A stretch of DNA of 64,000 nucleotides from Methylobacterium sp. J-067. Lineage in GTDB: Bacteria; Pseudomonadota; Alphaproteobacteria; Rhizobiales; Beijerinckiaceae. Positions 7,435 to 15,479 of the stretch are shown here, piece after piece. Each line of letters starts with the position of its first letter. Within the stretch, counting starts at the first letter, position 1. The stretch covers positions 1 through 64,000 of the forward strand of contig NZ_JAKSXZ010000050.1 of the NCBI RefSeq assembly GCF_022829465.1. The letters run 5' to 3'. The translations under genes and the position numbers were made by a program. The notes below the pieces were generated by a model. It did no database searches, was not told where the DNA came from, and saw only the letters and a list, made by a program, of their open reading frames with translations.

Positions 7435-9164
7435 CAGGCGATCCCCTCGAGGACGCGGCCGACCTCGTCGAGGCTGGTGCGGCCGGCCATCGCCAGCGCC
7501 CGTCCGCTCTGCGAGAGGGAGGTCATGCCCCCGGCCCGGGCATGGGCGGCGAGGGCCTGCTCTCCGGCGCGCTCTGCGATCATCCCGCGCAACGCCCCGT
7601 CGAGGAGCATCACCTCGGACACGACCATCCGGCCCCGGTAGCCGGTGCCGTTGCAGGCGGGGCAGCCGCAGGGGCGGCGCAGGGTCAGGGGGCTGCCGGG
7701 GGGCAGGCCCAGCGCGATCCGGTCCCGCGCGGTGCCGGGCACGGTCTCGGCGCAGTCGTCGCAGAGGCGGCGCACGAGGCGCTGGGCGACGACACCGTTC
7801 AGGGTCGCGGCGATGAGGTAGGGCTCGACGCCCATGTCCATCAGCCGGGTCACGGCGGCGGCGGCCGAGTTGGTGTGCAGCGTCGAGACCACGAGGTGGC
7901 CGGTCAGCGAGGCCTGCACGGCGATCCGCGCGGTCTCGCCGTCGCGGATCTCGCCGACCATGACCACGTCCGGGTCCTGGCGCAGGATGGAGCGGAGCGC
8001 GGCGGCGAAGTCGAGGCCGATGCCGGGATGGGCCTGCACTTGGTTCACCCCGGCCATCCGGTATTCCACCGGGTCCTCGACGGTGACGACCTTGAGATGC
8101 GGCCCGTTGAGGCGCTTGAGCGCCGCGTAGAGGGTGGTGGTCTTGCCCGAGCCGGTGGGGCCGGTGACGAGGACGAGGCCGTTCGGCCGGCTCGTCATAG
8201 CCTCGATCTGCGCGATGGCGGGGGCGTCGAAGCCGAGATCGGAGAAATCCTCCACCCGGCGGGAGCCGTCGAGGACGCGCAGCACCACGCTCTCCCCATG
8301 GGCGGTGGGCAGCGTCGAGACGCGGATATCGACCTCCTGGCCCCGGTCGGGGGCCTTCATGCGCCCGTCCTGGGGCAGGCGCCGCTCGGCGATGTTGAGC
8401 CCGGCCTGGATCTTGATGCGGGTGGTCAGCGCGAGCTGCACCGATTTCGCGAGCCGCTCGGATTCGATGAGCACGCCATCGACCCGGTAGCGCACCCGCA
8501 TGTCGGCCTCCTCGGCCTCCAGGTGGATGTCCGAGGCCGAGAGTTCGAAGGCCTTGCGCACGAGGCGGGCGGCGAGCCTCACGATGGGCGCCTGGCTCGC
8601 CACATCCTGCAGGCGGGCGAGGTCGTCATCGACGGCACCGTCCTCCTCCGGCGCGGCATCGCCGTAGACGGCCCGGTGCGCCCGCTCGAACCCGCCGGGG
8701 CCGAGGAGGCGCCGCTCCACCGGCCGGTCGGCGAGGTGTTCCAGCGCCGGCACGGTCTCGGGGTCGAAGGGATCGACCACGGCCACGGTAAGCCCGTCCG
8801 GCCCGGCGGCGACGGGCAGGATGCGGGCGCGGGCGCAGTACTCGGCGCCGATCGCCTCCGGCAGGACGGGGGCGGGCGGGATCTCCTCGGGGTCGAGGAT
8901 GGACAGGCCCGTCGCCTCCGACAGGGCGGTGACGAGGGTCGCCTCGTGGATCAGCCCGAGCTCCACCAGCAGGACGGGCAGGGCGCGCCGGCCGGGCAGG
9001 TCGAGGGCGGCCAGCGCCCGCTCGTGCCCGGCGGCATCCAGCGCCTCCCGTTCCGCGAGGAAGGCGATGAAGTCGCGCGCCGCGTCGCGGGCCCCGCGCC
9101 GGTCGCCGCGCCGGTCGGGCACCGCCCGCAGCGGGCGGCTCTTGGCGGCCCAGATGTTCAGCAT
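7434..9164 (-). CDS. gspE: Type II secretion ATPase GspE
   Basis: The 576-residue secretion ATPase powers pseudopilus assembly from the cytoplasmic face. An N1E/MshEN-type domain (about 45-165) precedes the ATPase core with Walker A GPTGSGKT (335-342), Asp box around ASDIHLEAEE, Walker B PDVVMVGEIRD (398-408), His box TGHLVVSTLHTN (421-432), and a C-terminal zinc-binding tetracysteine module (C468, C471, C501, C504), which is typical of true GspE/PilB. It is the first gene of a minus-strand gspE-gspF unit and diverges from gspL over 169 bp that must contain both promoters. Confidence 0.95.
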   Translation of the reverse strand: MLNIWAAKSRPLRAVPDRRGDRRGARDAARDFIAFLAEREALDAAGHERALAALDLPGRRALPVLLVELGLIHEATLVTALSEATGLSILDPEEIPPAPVLPEAIGAEYCARARILPVAAGPDGLTVAVVDPFDPETVPALEHLADRPVERRLLGPGGFERAHRAVYGDAAPEEDGAVDDDLARLQDVASQAPIVRLAARLVRKAFELSASDIHLEAEEADMRVRYRVDGVLIESERLAKSVQLALTTRIKIQAGLNIAERRLPQDGRMKAPDRGQEVDIRVSTLPTAHGESVVLRVLDGSRRVEDFSDLGFDAPAIAQIEAMTSRPNGLVLVTGPTGSGKTTTLYAALKRLNGPHLKVVTVEDPVEYRMAGVNQVQAHPGIGLDFAAALRSILRQDPDVVMVGEIRDGETARIAVQASLTGHLVVSTLHTNSAAAAVTRLMDMGVEPYLIAATLNGVVAQRLVRRLCDDCAETVPGTARDRIALGLPPGSPLTLRRPCGCPACNGTGYRGRMVVSEVMLLDGALRGMIAERAGEQALAAHARAGGMTSLSQSGRALAMAGRTSLDEVGRVLEGIA

Positions 9165-9333
9165 CGCCCGGTCGTCCTGTCGTCGTGTCCCCGGCCGCCG
9201 GAGAGATCGTTGCGGAATGCGATGGGGCCCTCAACTCTCGGATCTCGCGGCGATCCCCACGCGGTGGAATCAGGTTTCGTCACTACAACCTTAAGCGGTT
9301 AGCAATACCGGAGGCTTAACGAAGGCTCATGCG

Positions 9334-10437
9334 ATGAACCGGAGCCTGACCGTGAGCGCCCCATCCGCCGTTCCGTCCGCGTTCCGCCACTGGCTGGCCG
9401 GAGCCCAGGCGGCGCGGCTGCGGCCATTCCTCGATGCGGCGGTGCACCTGTCGGGCTTCTCCGAGCCCCGGGCCGACCGCCTGCCCACCGCCCTGACCGT
9501 GCGCCTCGGCGCGCCGGGGGACGAGGCGGTGACGGTGATCGACCGCCGCGAGGGCGAGGCACGGACCTACCGGTTCGAGGCCGGGGCGGCGGACCTGTCC
9601 GAGCGCATCGCGGCGGTGGCCGGCGGGCGCGGGGGCATGCGGGCCAAGGTGCTCCTCGACCCCGCCGCCTGCTTCATCCGCTGCCTCGACGTGCCGAGCG
9701 CCGCCCTGCCGCGGATGCGCGCGCTGCTGGCGGAGGAATTGGAGGCCGGCACGCCCTTCCGGGCGGCGAGCGTCTACAGCGACTGGTTCGTGGAGGGCGA
9801 GGATGTCGCCGCGCGCGCCCTGCGGGTGCGGCACGTGGTGGTCAAGCGGGCGCGGCTCGATCCGGTGCTCGACGCCCTCGCCGCGGCCGGGCTGCCGGTC
9901 GGGCCGGTGGCGGTGGGCCGCGCGGAAGACCAGACCCTGCCGGTCGATCTCTTGAGCCACGGGCACCGGGCCCTGCCGGCCCTGCTCGGGGGCGCGGGCA
10001 AGGGCGACGTCGCCCTGTGGCTCGGGGCGGGGCTGCTGCTCGCGGTGGCGTTCTGGGGCTGGCGGGCGCATCAGGACGCGACGCTCGCCGCCCTCGACGA
10101 GGGCTTCGCCGCCGCCCGGCACGCCATCGTGGGCGTGGCGCCGCCGGTCCAGGCAGGTCTCTCGACCATCCTCGCGAATCGCGCCCCGCCGCTGGCCCGG
10201 ACCTGGGATGCCCTGGCCGCCGCCCTGCCGGAGGGCGCCTCGGCGGTGAGCCTCCATTGCGACGGGACGGGGGCGCTCGTCACCCTCTCGGTGCGGGACG
10301 AGGCGGGCGCGCTCGCCGCCCTCGGCCGGGTGCCGGGGTTCGCGCCGCCGGTCCTCCAGGGAGCGGTGGACGAGCCGGGGGGCACGCGGCGCCTCACCCT
10401 GCACCTGCCCCGCGCCGCCGGAGGAGGCCGCCCGTGA
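9334..10437 (+). CDS. gspL: Type II secretion protein GspL
   Basis: The 367-residue protein fits the GspL/PilM-PilN-like linker that recruits GspE to the membrane. The N-terminal two thirds form a degenerate actin-like cytoplasmic domain (RAKVLLDPAACFIRCLDVPS near residue 105; ELEAGTPF near 138). One membrane helix (DVALWLGAGLLLAVAFWGW, about 228-246) leads to a periplasmic ferredoxin-like tail. It begins a plus-strand operon gspL-gspM-gspN-like; its stop overlaps the next GTG by 4 bases (GTGA). Sequence similarity in GspL is low in general, so context supports the assignment. Confidence 0.82.
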   Translation: MNRSLTVSAPSAVPSAFRHWLAGAQAARLRPFLDAAVHLSGFSEPRADRLPTALTVRLGAPGDEAVTVIDRREGEARTYRFEAGAADLSERIAAVAGGRGGMRAKVLLDPAACFIRCLDVPSAALPRMRALLAEELEAGTPFRAASVYSDWFVEGEDVAARALRVRHVVVKRARLDPVLDALAAAGLPVGPVAVGRAEDQTLPVDLLSHGHRALPALLGGAGKGDVALWLGAGLLLAVAFWGWRAHQDATLAALDEGFAAARHAIVGVAPPVQAGLSTILANRAPPLARTWDALAAALPEGASAVSLHCDGTGALVTLSVRDEAGALAALGRVPGFAPPVLQGAVDEPGGTRRLTLHLPRAAGGGRP

Positions 10438-10964
10438 CGCTTCTGCCGGACCTCGCCCTGCGGCCGCTGCTGGTGCGGCTCGCCGGATGCGGGCTGCTCC
10501 TCGCCCTCGGGGCGGGGGCGGTCTCGTCCTCCCTCGACGCCTCGTCCGCCATCGAGACCGCCCGCGACCGCCTGGACCGGGCGCGGGAGCGCGCCGCCCG
10601 GCCGGAATCCGTCCCGCCGCTGGTCGCGGCGAACGGGGATGCGCTGCTCGCCGCCTTCCGCGCCCGGCTCGACGCCCTGGCGGCGGACCGGGCGGTGGTG
10701 ATCGACGCGGCGACCCTCGATCCCGATCCCGCCCGCCCGGACCTGCCGCGCCTGCGCGGGATGCTGCGCGGCACGGCCGAGGGCCTGCACGGGCTGGTTC
10801 ACGCCCTGGAGACCGGCGCGCCCCTCGTCGCCCTGGAGGAGGCCGACCTCGGCATCGAGCGCCCGGCCGACGCGGAGATCGGCCGCCCGACGCTCATGCG
10901 CCTCACCCTCGTGGCGCGGGGCGTGGTCGCGCCGCCCGCCCCCTCGCCCCGGAGGACACCGTGA
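10434..10964 (+). CDS. gspM: Type II secretion protein GspM-like
   Basis: The 176-residue protein starts at a GTG preceded by GGAGGAGG and overlapping the gspL stop by 4 bases. One N-terminal membrane helix (LLVRLAGCGLLLALGAGAV, about 11-30) is followed by a coiled-coil stretch rich in Arg/Asp (ETARDRLDRARERAAR) and a small alpha/beta domain (LRGMLRGTAEGLHGLVHALE), the GspM/PilO plan. It would pair with GspL at the inner membrane. Assigned by topology, length and position between gspL and a gspN/gspC-like gene. Confidence 0.78.
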   Translation: MTLLPDLALRPLLVRLAGCGLLLALGAGAVSSSLDASSAIETARDRLDRARERAARPESVPPLVAANGDALLAAFRARLDALAADRAVVIDAATLDPDPARPDLPRLRGMLRGTAEGLHGLVHALETGAPLVALEEADLGIERPADAEIGRPTLMRLTLVARGVVAPPAPSPRRTP

Positions 10965-11461
10965 CGGCCCTCACCCGGATGCTCGCCGCGAGCGGCTGGG
11001 GCGCGCGCTGCGCCTTCGGCCTGGCCGGTCTCGCGGCGCTGGCCGCCGTCGCGATGCCGGCGGAGGAGATCCCGGCCGTAGCGCGGGCGGCGTCCATCGC
11101 CGCCGCCCCGGCCGAGGGTTCGGCGGTGCGCCGCCCGCCCTTCGACCCCGAGCGCCGCCCCTGGACGGCGCAGGGCAGCCGCGACCTGATCCTGCGGCCG
11201 GATCCGGCGGTGCCGGTCCTGGTCCTGCGCGGCCTCCGCCTCGACGGCGGGCAGGCGAGCGCCTTCATCGACGACGGCAGCGGCGCCCAGGGCTGGCTCG
11301 CGGCGGGCGAGGGAAGGGGCGACTGGCATGTCGTGGAGATCGGGCCGGACCGCGTCTCGGTGCTCCAGCGCGGCCGCAGCTTCGAGGCCGAGTTCCTGGG
11401 CCGCCCGGCGACCCTACGCCCGGCCCCCTTCGAGGATGCCCCGGCCGCCCTGAGGCGCTGA
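10961..11461 (+). CDS. GspN/GspC-like type II secretion protein
   Basis: This 166-residue protein begins at GTG 10961, after GGAGGA, overlapping gspM by 4 bases. A single N-terminal hydrophobic segment (CAFGLAGLAALAAVAMP) anchors it in the inner membrane; the periplasmic part looks like a homology-region (HR) domain of GspC (VLVLRGLRLDGGQASAFID; GWLAAGEGRGDWHVVEIG; DRVSVLQRGRSFEAEFLG). Such a domain links the inner platform to the GspD secretin. No PDZ or C-terminal coiled coil is present, unlike full GspC, so it may be annotated GspN in some genomes. Confidence 0.7.
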   Translation: MTALTRMLAASGWGARCAFGLAGLAALAAVAMPAEEIPAVARAASIAAAPAEGSAVRRPPFDPERRPWTAQGSRDLILRPDPAVPVLVLRGLRLDGGQASAFIDDGSGAQGWLAAGEGRGDWHVVEIGPDRVSVLQRGRSFEAEFLGRPATLRPAPFEDAPAALRR

Positions 11462-11473
11462 ATCCCCTGCGGT

Positions 11474-12424
11474 CTAGATGTCCCGTCCTTTGAAGGTGCC
11501 GGGGTCGGAGGGCCATGCCGGTTCGGATCGCGATCTCTGGACGCGCCGCAGGAGCCGGCCATCGATTGCCGCGAGGCCGCCGCCGATCAGGGCCATGCCC
11601 GCGTAGTGGCGGACGCCCAGATGTTCCCCCAGCACCACCGCCCCCAGCAGGATGGCCGAGACGGGGATGAGGAAGGTGACGAGCAGCAGGTTCGTTGCGC
11701 CCACGCTGCCCAGCAGGCGGAAATACAGCACATAGGCCAGGGCCGTGGACAGGCTCGCGGCGCCGAGCACCGCGCCCCATACCGGAAGGCCGGGCGATGC
11801 CAGATGCCATGGCCGGTCGATGACGAGGACGAGCGGCAGGAGGAGCAGTGTCGAGCCCGTGACCTGCCCCGCCGCTGTCGCGAGCGGGGTCACCCCCATG
11901 CGGGAAAACCTGCGACCGAAGATCCCGGCGAAGGCGTACGACAGGGCAGCGGCCAGGATGGCCAGCTGCGCGAGGACAGCCGCTCCGAATCCGACGAGGG
12001 CGGAAGGACCGACCATCACTGCGACGCCCAGGAACCCGATGACGACGCCGGTCAAGCGATGTCCCGTCATGCGCTCGTCGGTGGTGAGGAGATGCACTGC
12101 AACGACGGTGAAGAGCGGGGTCGTGGCATTCAGGATGGCGGCAAGGCCGGACGCGATGTGCGTCTGCCCCCAGACGATCAGGCAGAAGGGTACCACGTTG
12201 TTCAGCACGCTCATGCCCGCGAAGGCGGCCCAGATGCGCGGGCTGGACGGAAGCCGCGCGCCCACGAGCGGCAGGCTCACGTTGAGGATGAGTGCGGCGA
12301 GGCCGACGCGCAGGGCGACGAGCGTCAGAGGCGGCAGCGCCGTGAGTGCGACGCTCGTGAAGACGAACGAGCCGCCCCACAGGAGCGACAGGACGAGCAG
12401 GATCGCCCATTCGGCGGCGGACAT
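11474..12424 (-). CDS. EamA (DMT superfamily) permease
   Basis: The 316-residue protein has ten membrane helices in two EamA repeats (first AILLVLSLLWGGSFVFTSVA to about residue 140, second from LAQLAILAAALSYAFAGIFG). DMT permeases export or import small metabolites such as amino acids; the substrate cannot be read. Start ATG at 12424 opens at MSAAEWAIL; no good ribosome site is seen. The gene lies between the gspN-like gene and gspD but has no link to secretion. The C-terminal tail is hydrophilic and basic (RLLRRVQRSRSE). Confidence 0.85.
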   Translation of the reverse strand: MSAAEWAILLVLSLLWGGSFVFTSVALTALPPLTLVALRVGLAALILNVSLPLVGARLPSSPRIWAAFAGMSVLNNVVPFCLIVWGQTHIASGLAAILNATTPLFTVVAVHLLTTDERMTGHRLTGVVIGFLGVAVMVGPSALVGFGAAVLAQLAILAAALSYAFAGIFGRRFSRMGVTPLATAAGQVTGSTLLLLPLVLVIDRPWHLASPGLPVWGAVLGAASLSTALAYVLYFRLLGSVGATNLLLVTFLIPVSAILLGAVVLGEHLGVRHYAGMALIGGGLAAIDGRLLRRVQRSRSEPAWPSDPGTFKGRDI

Positions 12425-12528
12425 GGCGTGGTTTGCGGCAGGTGGCACGGCGGGTCTCCCGAGGAGACCGCTGCCTACGTCGTCCCTGCGGCGACGGGCT
12501 TCCCGTTTCCTGCTCGGGAATCCGTCCG

Positions 12529-14943
12529 CTAATCCATCATCCGCCGGAGCACGCCCTCGGTGCCGGGCAGCGGCATCGCCATGGGCGGGGGCGGGGGGAC
12601 CGGGCGCACCGGCATCATCGCCCGGAACTGCTGGCGGAAATCGTCCGCGATCTTGTCCGCCTCGGCGGCGCCGCGGATGACCTTCGGGCGGATGAACACG
12701 ATCAGCTCGGTGCGCACCCGCTGGTCGCTGCGGTTGCGGAAGGCGGGGCCGATGAGGGGCAGGTCGCCCAGGATCGGAAGGCTCTCGTTCGAGAGCTGCG
12801 ACTTCTCCTGCACGAGGCCGCCGAGCGCCAGGGTGTGGCCGTCGTTCACCGCCACGCTGGTCGCCACCCGCCGCTGGCGGATGGTCGGCGAGTTGATGGT
12901 CGAGGTGGTGGTCGGCACCACGTCGCTGACCTCCTGGTTGATGTCGAGCACCACGAGGCCGTTCTTGTTCACCCGCGGCGTCACCGAGAGGATGACGCCC
13001 GTGTCCTTCAATTCGATCTGGTTCAGGATCGGCGCGCCGGCGGCGAGCGCGCTCTGGCCGCTCTGCTTCACGATCGGCACCTGATCGCCGATCTGGAGCT
13101 TGGCGGTGCGGTTGTCGAGCACGGTGATGTTGGGCGAGGACAGGACATGCACCGTGGTGATGCCCTGGAGGGCGTTCAGCACCACGTTGAAGTTCGATCC
13201 GCTCATCAGGTAGCTGAAGCCGGGGATGGCCTGCGTCGCGGCGCTGATCAGCGCGGCGGTGCCGCTCACGGCGGTCCCCGTGCCGGTGACGGGCACGGCC
13301 GAACCCGCGAGGCCGGCGGTGGCGTTGGAGGCGAGGTTCAGCCGGTCGCCCCGGTTCTGCAGGAACCATTGCACGCCGAACTGCAACTGATCGTTCAGCG
13401 TCACCTCGGCGATGACGGTCTCGAGCAGCACCTGCGTCGGCATCGCGTCGAGGCGGCCGAGGATGCGCAGGATCTTGTCGTACTGGTTGCGGGTCGCGGA
13501 GATGACGAGGCTGTTGTTGGTCTCGTCGGCGACGACGCCGATCATGTCCCGGCGCGGCAGGCCGGCGGCCATTCCGCCTCCCACGCTCCCCGCCATTCCG
13601 TAGCCGCCGCCCGCATCGGCGCCGTAGCCGCTCGCGAAACCCGACGCGAAGCCGGCGCCGCCCGCCCCGCCGAAGCCGCCGCCGGCGCCGCCGTTCAGCC
13701 CGCCGCCCTGCTGCGGCCCGGCCCCCTGGCCGAACCCGGCGCCGCCCAGCGGCGGCGTCCCGGCGAGGCTCCCGCCGCCGCCCGCGAGGCCACCCGAGGC
13801 ATTGCCGGAGAGGCCCGACGGCGCCCCGACCGCGCCGGACGAATCGCCGCCGAAGCCGGATGTCCCGAACCCGGCCCCGATCACCGACCCGTCCCCGCCG
13901 AAGCCCGCGCCGCCGGCGGTGGCGCCGAGCCCGCCCGCACCGAACCCGGCGCCGGAGGAGACGTTCACGCTCGCGCCGGTCTCGGCGGCGACGACGCCCT
14001 GAAGCACGGCGGCGAGTTCCTTCGCCGAGCGGTTCTGGATCCGGTAGACGAAGAGCTGCCGCTCCCGGTCGGCGGCGAGGGATTCCAGCTCGCCGAGCCA
14101 GACCCGGGCGCGGTCGAGATAGGCCGACCGCGAGGTGACTACGAGCACGGCGCTCAGGGCCTCGTTCGGCACGAAGCGGATGACGTCGCCGGTCCCGGCG
14201 GTCTCGCCGCCGAAGATCTGGGTGAGGTCGCGGGCGATGGCCCGGGGATTGGAGCTGCGCACCGGCAGCATCGCCGTCGACATGCCGCGCATCCAGTCGA
14301 CGTCGAAGACCGCGATGGTCTGGCGCAGGGTGCGGATCTGGCCGGCATCCCCGCTGAGGATCAGGACGTTGCGCGCCCGGTCGGCCCGCAGCACCACGTC
14401 GCGCGGGGCGACGGCGGCCAGGATCGCCTGCATCTCGGCGGCCGAGATCCAGCGCAGGGGCACCACCACGGCGCCGGCCTCGGCGCCGACGCCGCGCACC
14501 GGCTGCAGGGTGCCCGCCCCCGCCGCCACGATCTGCGCCATGCGGCCCCGGCGCCTCAGGGCGAGGCCCCGGCTCGACAGGGCGCCCTCGAACAGCGAGA
14601 GCAGGGCGGCGCGGCTCACCGGGCCGCCGGTCTGGAGGGTGATCGGCCCGCCGGCCTCCGCGTCCAGGGTGTAGCCCCAGCCGAGGGTGTCGGTGAGCAC
14701 CGCCTTGGCCGCCACGGCCAGGGGCACGTCCACGAGGTCGAGGCTCACCATCCCGGCGGGGAGGGAGTCCGGCGTGGCGCTCTCGCTGCCGACCAGCCGG
14801 TCGTTGCCTCGGACCACGATCCCCGCACTCCCGCGCAGCCCGGCCCCGGATGCGGGGATGTCCGAGAGGGGCTCGGCGGCCGGGGCCGCCGTGGCCGCGG
14901 CGCACAGGAGTGCCGCGCCGATCATCTGTGCGCGACCCTTCAT
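12529..14943 (-). CDS. gspD: Type II secretion secretin GspD
   Basis: The outer-membrane secretin of the system, 804 residues from ATG 14943 (signal peptide MKGRAQMIGAALLCAAATA then APAAEP); an upstream GTG at 14961 is possible. N0 domain starts at VSLDLVDVPLAVAAKAV, N1 at VPLRWISAAEMQAIL, N2 at MLPVRSSNPRAIARDL, N3 at VYRIQNRSAKELAAVL. N3 is interrupted by about 135 Gly/Ala/Ser-rich residues. The secretin C-domain follows (VLLETVIAEVTLNDQLQFG; VPIVKQSGQSALAAG; HTLALGGLVQEKS; LPLIGPAFRNRSD). No S-domain for a pilotin is evident. It diverges from the copper oxidase gene over 536 bp. Confidence 0.93.
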   Translation of the reverse strand: MKGRAQMIGAALLCAAATAAPAAEPLSDIPASGAGLRGSAGIVVRGNDRLVGSESATPDSLPAGMVSLDLVDVPLAVAAKAVLTDTLGWGYTLDAEAGGPITLQTGGPVSRAALLSLFEGALSSRGLALRRRGRMAQIVAAGAGTLQPVRGVGAEAGAVVVPLRWISAAEMQAILAAVAPRDVVLRADRARNVLILSGDAGQIRTLRQTIAVFDVDWMRGMSTAMLPVRSSNPRAIARDLTQIFGGETAGTGDVIRFVPNEALSAVLVVTSRSAYLDRARVWLGELESLAADRERQLFVYRIQNRSAKELAAVLQGVVAAETGASVNVSSGAGFGAGGLGATAGGAGFGGDGSVIGAGFGTSGFGGDSSGAVGAPSGLSGNASGGLAGGGGSLAGTPPLGGAGFGQGAGPQQGGGLNGGAGGGFGGAGGAGFASGFASGYGADAGGGYGMAGSVGGGMAAGLPRRDMIGVVADETNNSLVISATRNQYDKILRILGRLDAMPTQVLLETVIAEVTLNDQLQFGVQWFLQNRGDRLNLASNATAGLAGSAVPVTGTGTAVSGTAALISAATQAIPGFSYLMSGSNFNVVLNALQGITTVHVLSSPNITVLDNRTAKLQIGDQVPIVKQSGQSALAAGAPILNQIELKDTGVILSVTPRVNKNGLVVLDINQEVSDVVPTTTSTINSPTIRQRRVATSVAVNDGHTLALGGLVQEKSQLSNESLPILGDLPLIGPAFRNRSDQRVRTELIVFIRPKVIRGAAEADKIADDFRQQFRAMMPVRPVPPPPPMAMPLPGTEGVLRRMMD
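13558..13962 (-). repeat. Gly-rich low-complexity segment in gspD N3 domain
   Basis: About 135 codons, between N3 strands (residues 334-468 counted from the upstream GTG), consist mainly of Gly, Ala and Ser with repeated GAGF, GGAGFG and GFASG words. Secretin N3 loops are often glycine-containing but usually only tens of residues long. Net effect is a long flexible insert in the periplasmic channel. Confidence 0.85.
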
Positions 14944-15479
14944 ACGACCCACGGTCCCCACTTCGGCTCTGCGTCCCAGGGACAGGTTTATGATTTCGTG
15001 GTTAATAAATCGCTTATCTGCAACTTACGAACGTTTCCAGCAGCGAGTAAGCTCCTAAAAAGACAGAGCAAGTCAAAATTGAGCGGAAACTGAGCGGGCG
15101 GCCGCGCTGTTTGGAGTTGCATCAACTCTCCGCCGAAGATGCAATCTCTGGTTACATCACGACGACAGTCCATCACCCCGCGACCCACCCGCAACGCGGT
15201 GCGGAACGGTCGGGATCGGGCGGCGCACCCCCGACTTACTTGCCGCACGGGCCTCGCGCGGGGGCCGTAGGACCCGCCGAATCGATTTACCCTGGCGCCG
15301 GGAATCGGCGGGAAGGGATAGTTTTCGACAATGGTCTTCGCTTAAAGCAAGACTGTTCATCGCGATCAAATTGTCTATTGCGCAATCCATTTGCCGCGAA
15401 AGCAGTTCATTCCGCTCAAGGCGCCGGGCGGAGATCCTGAAAGCAACGCGCCGTTCCATTCATTGCCCAGAGGAACACC
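14944..15479. other. Divergent intergenic region gspD / copper oxidase
   Basis: About 536 bp without a credible gene. The middle (about 14990-15080) is AT-rich (TTAATAAATCGC; CTCCTAAAAAGACAGAGC) and likely holds the gspD promoter; a second AT-richer stretch (15310-15380) precedes the oxidase gene. Short open frames on both strands look random in composition. No operator-like inverted repeat stood out. Confidence 0.5.

Noticed and set aside
7542..9302. 586-codon plus-strand open frame over gspE
   Set aside because: Mirror frame of a high-GC gene; Gly/His/Asp-rich composition without domains, while the minus-strand gspE is complete.
12433..15093. 886-codon plus-strand open frame over gspD
   Set aside because: Antisense shadow of gspD; repetitive Arg/His/Gly sequence and no motif.
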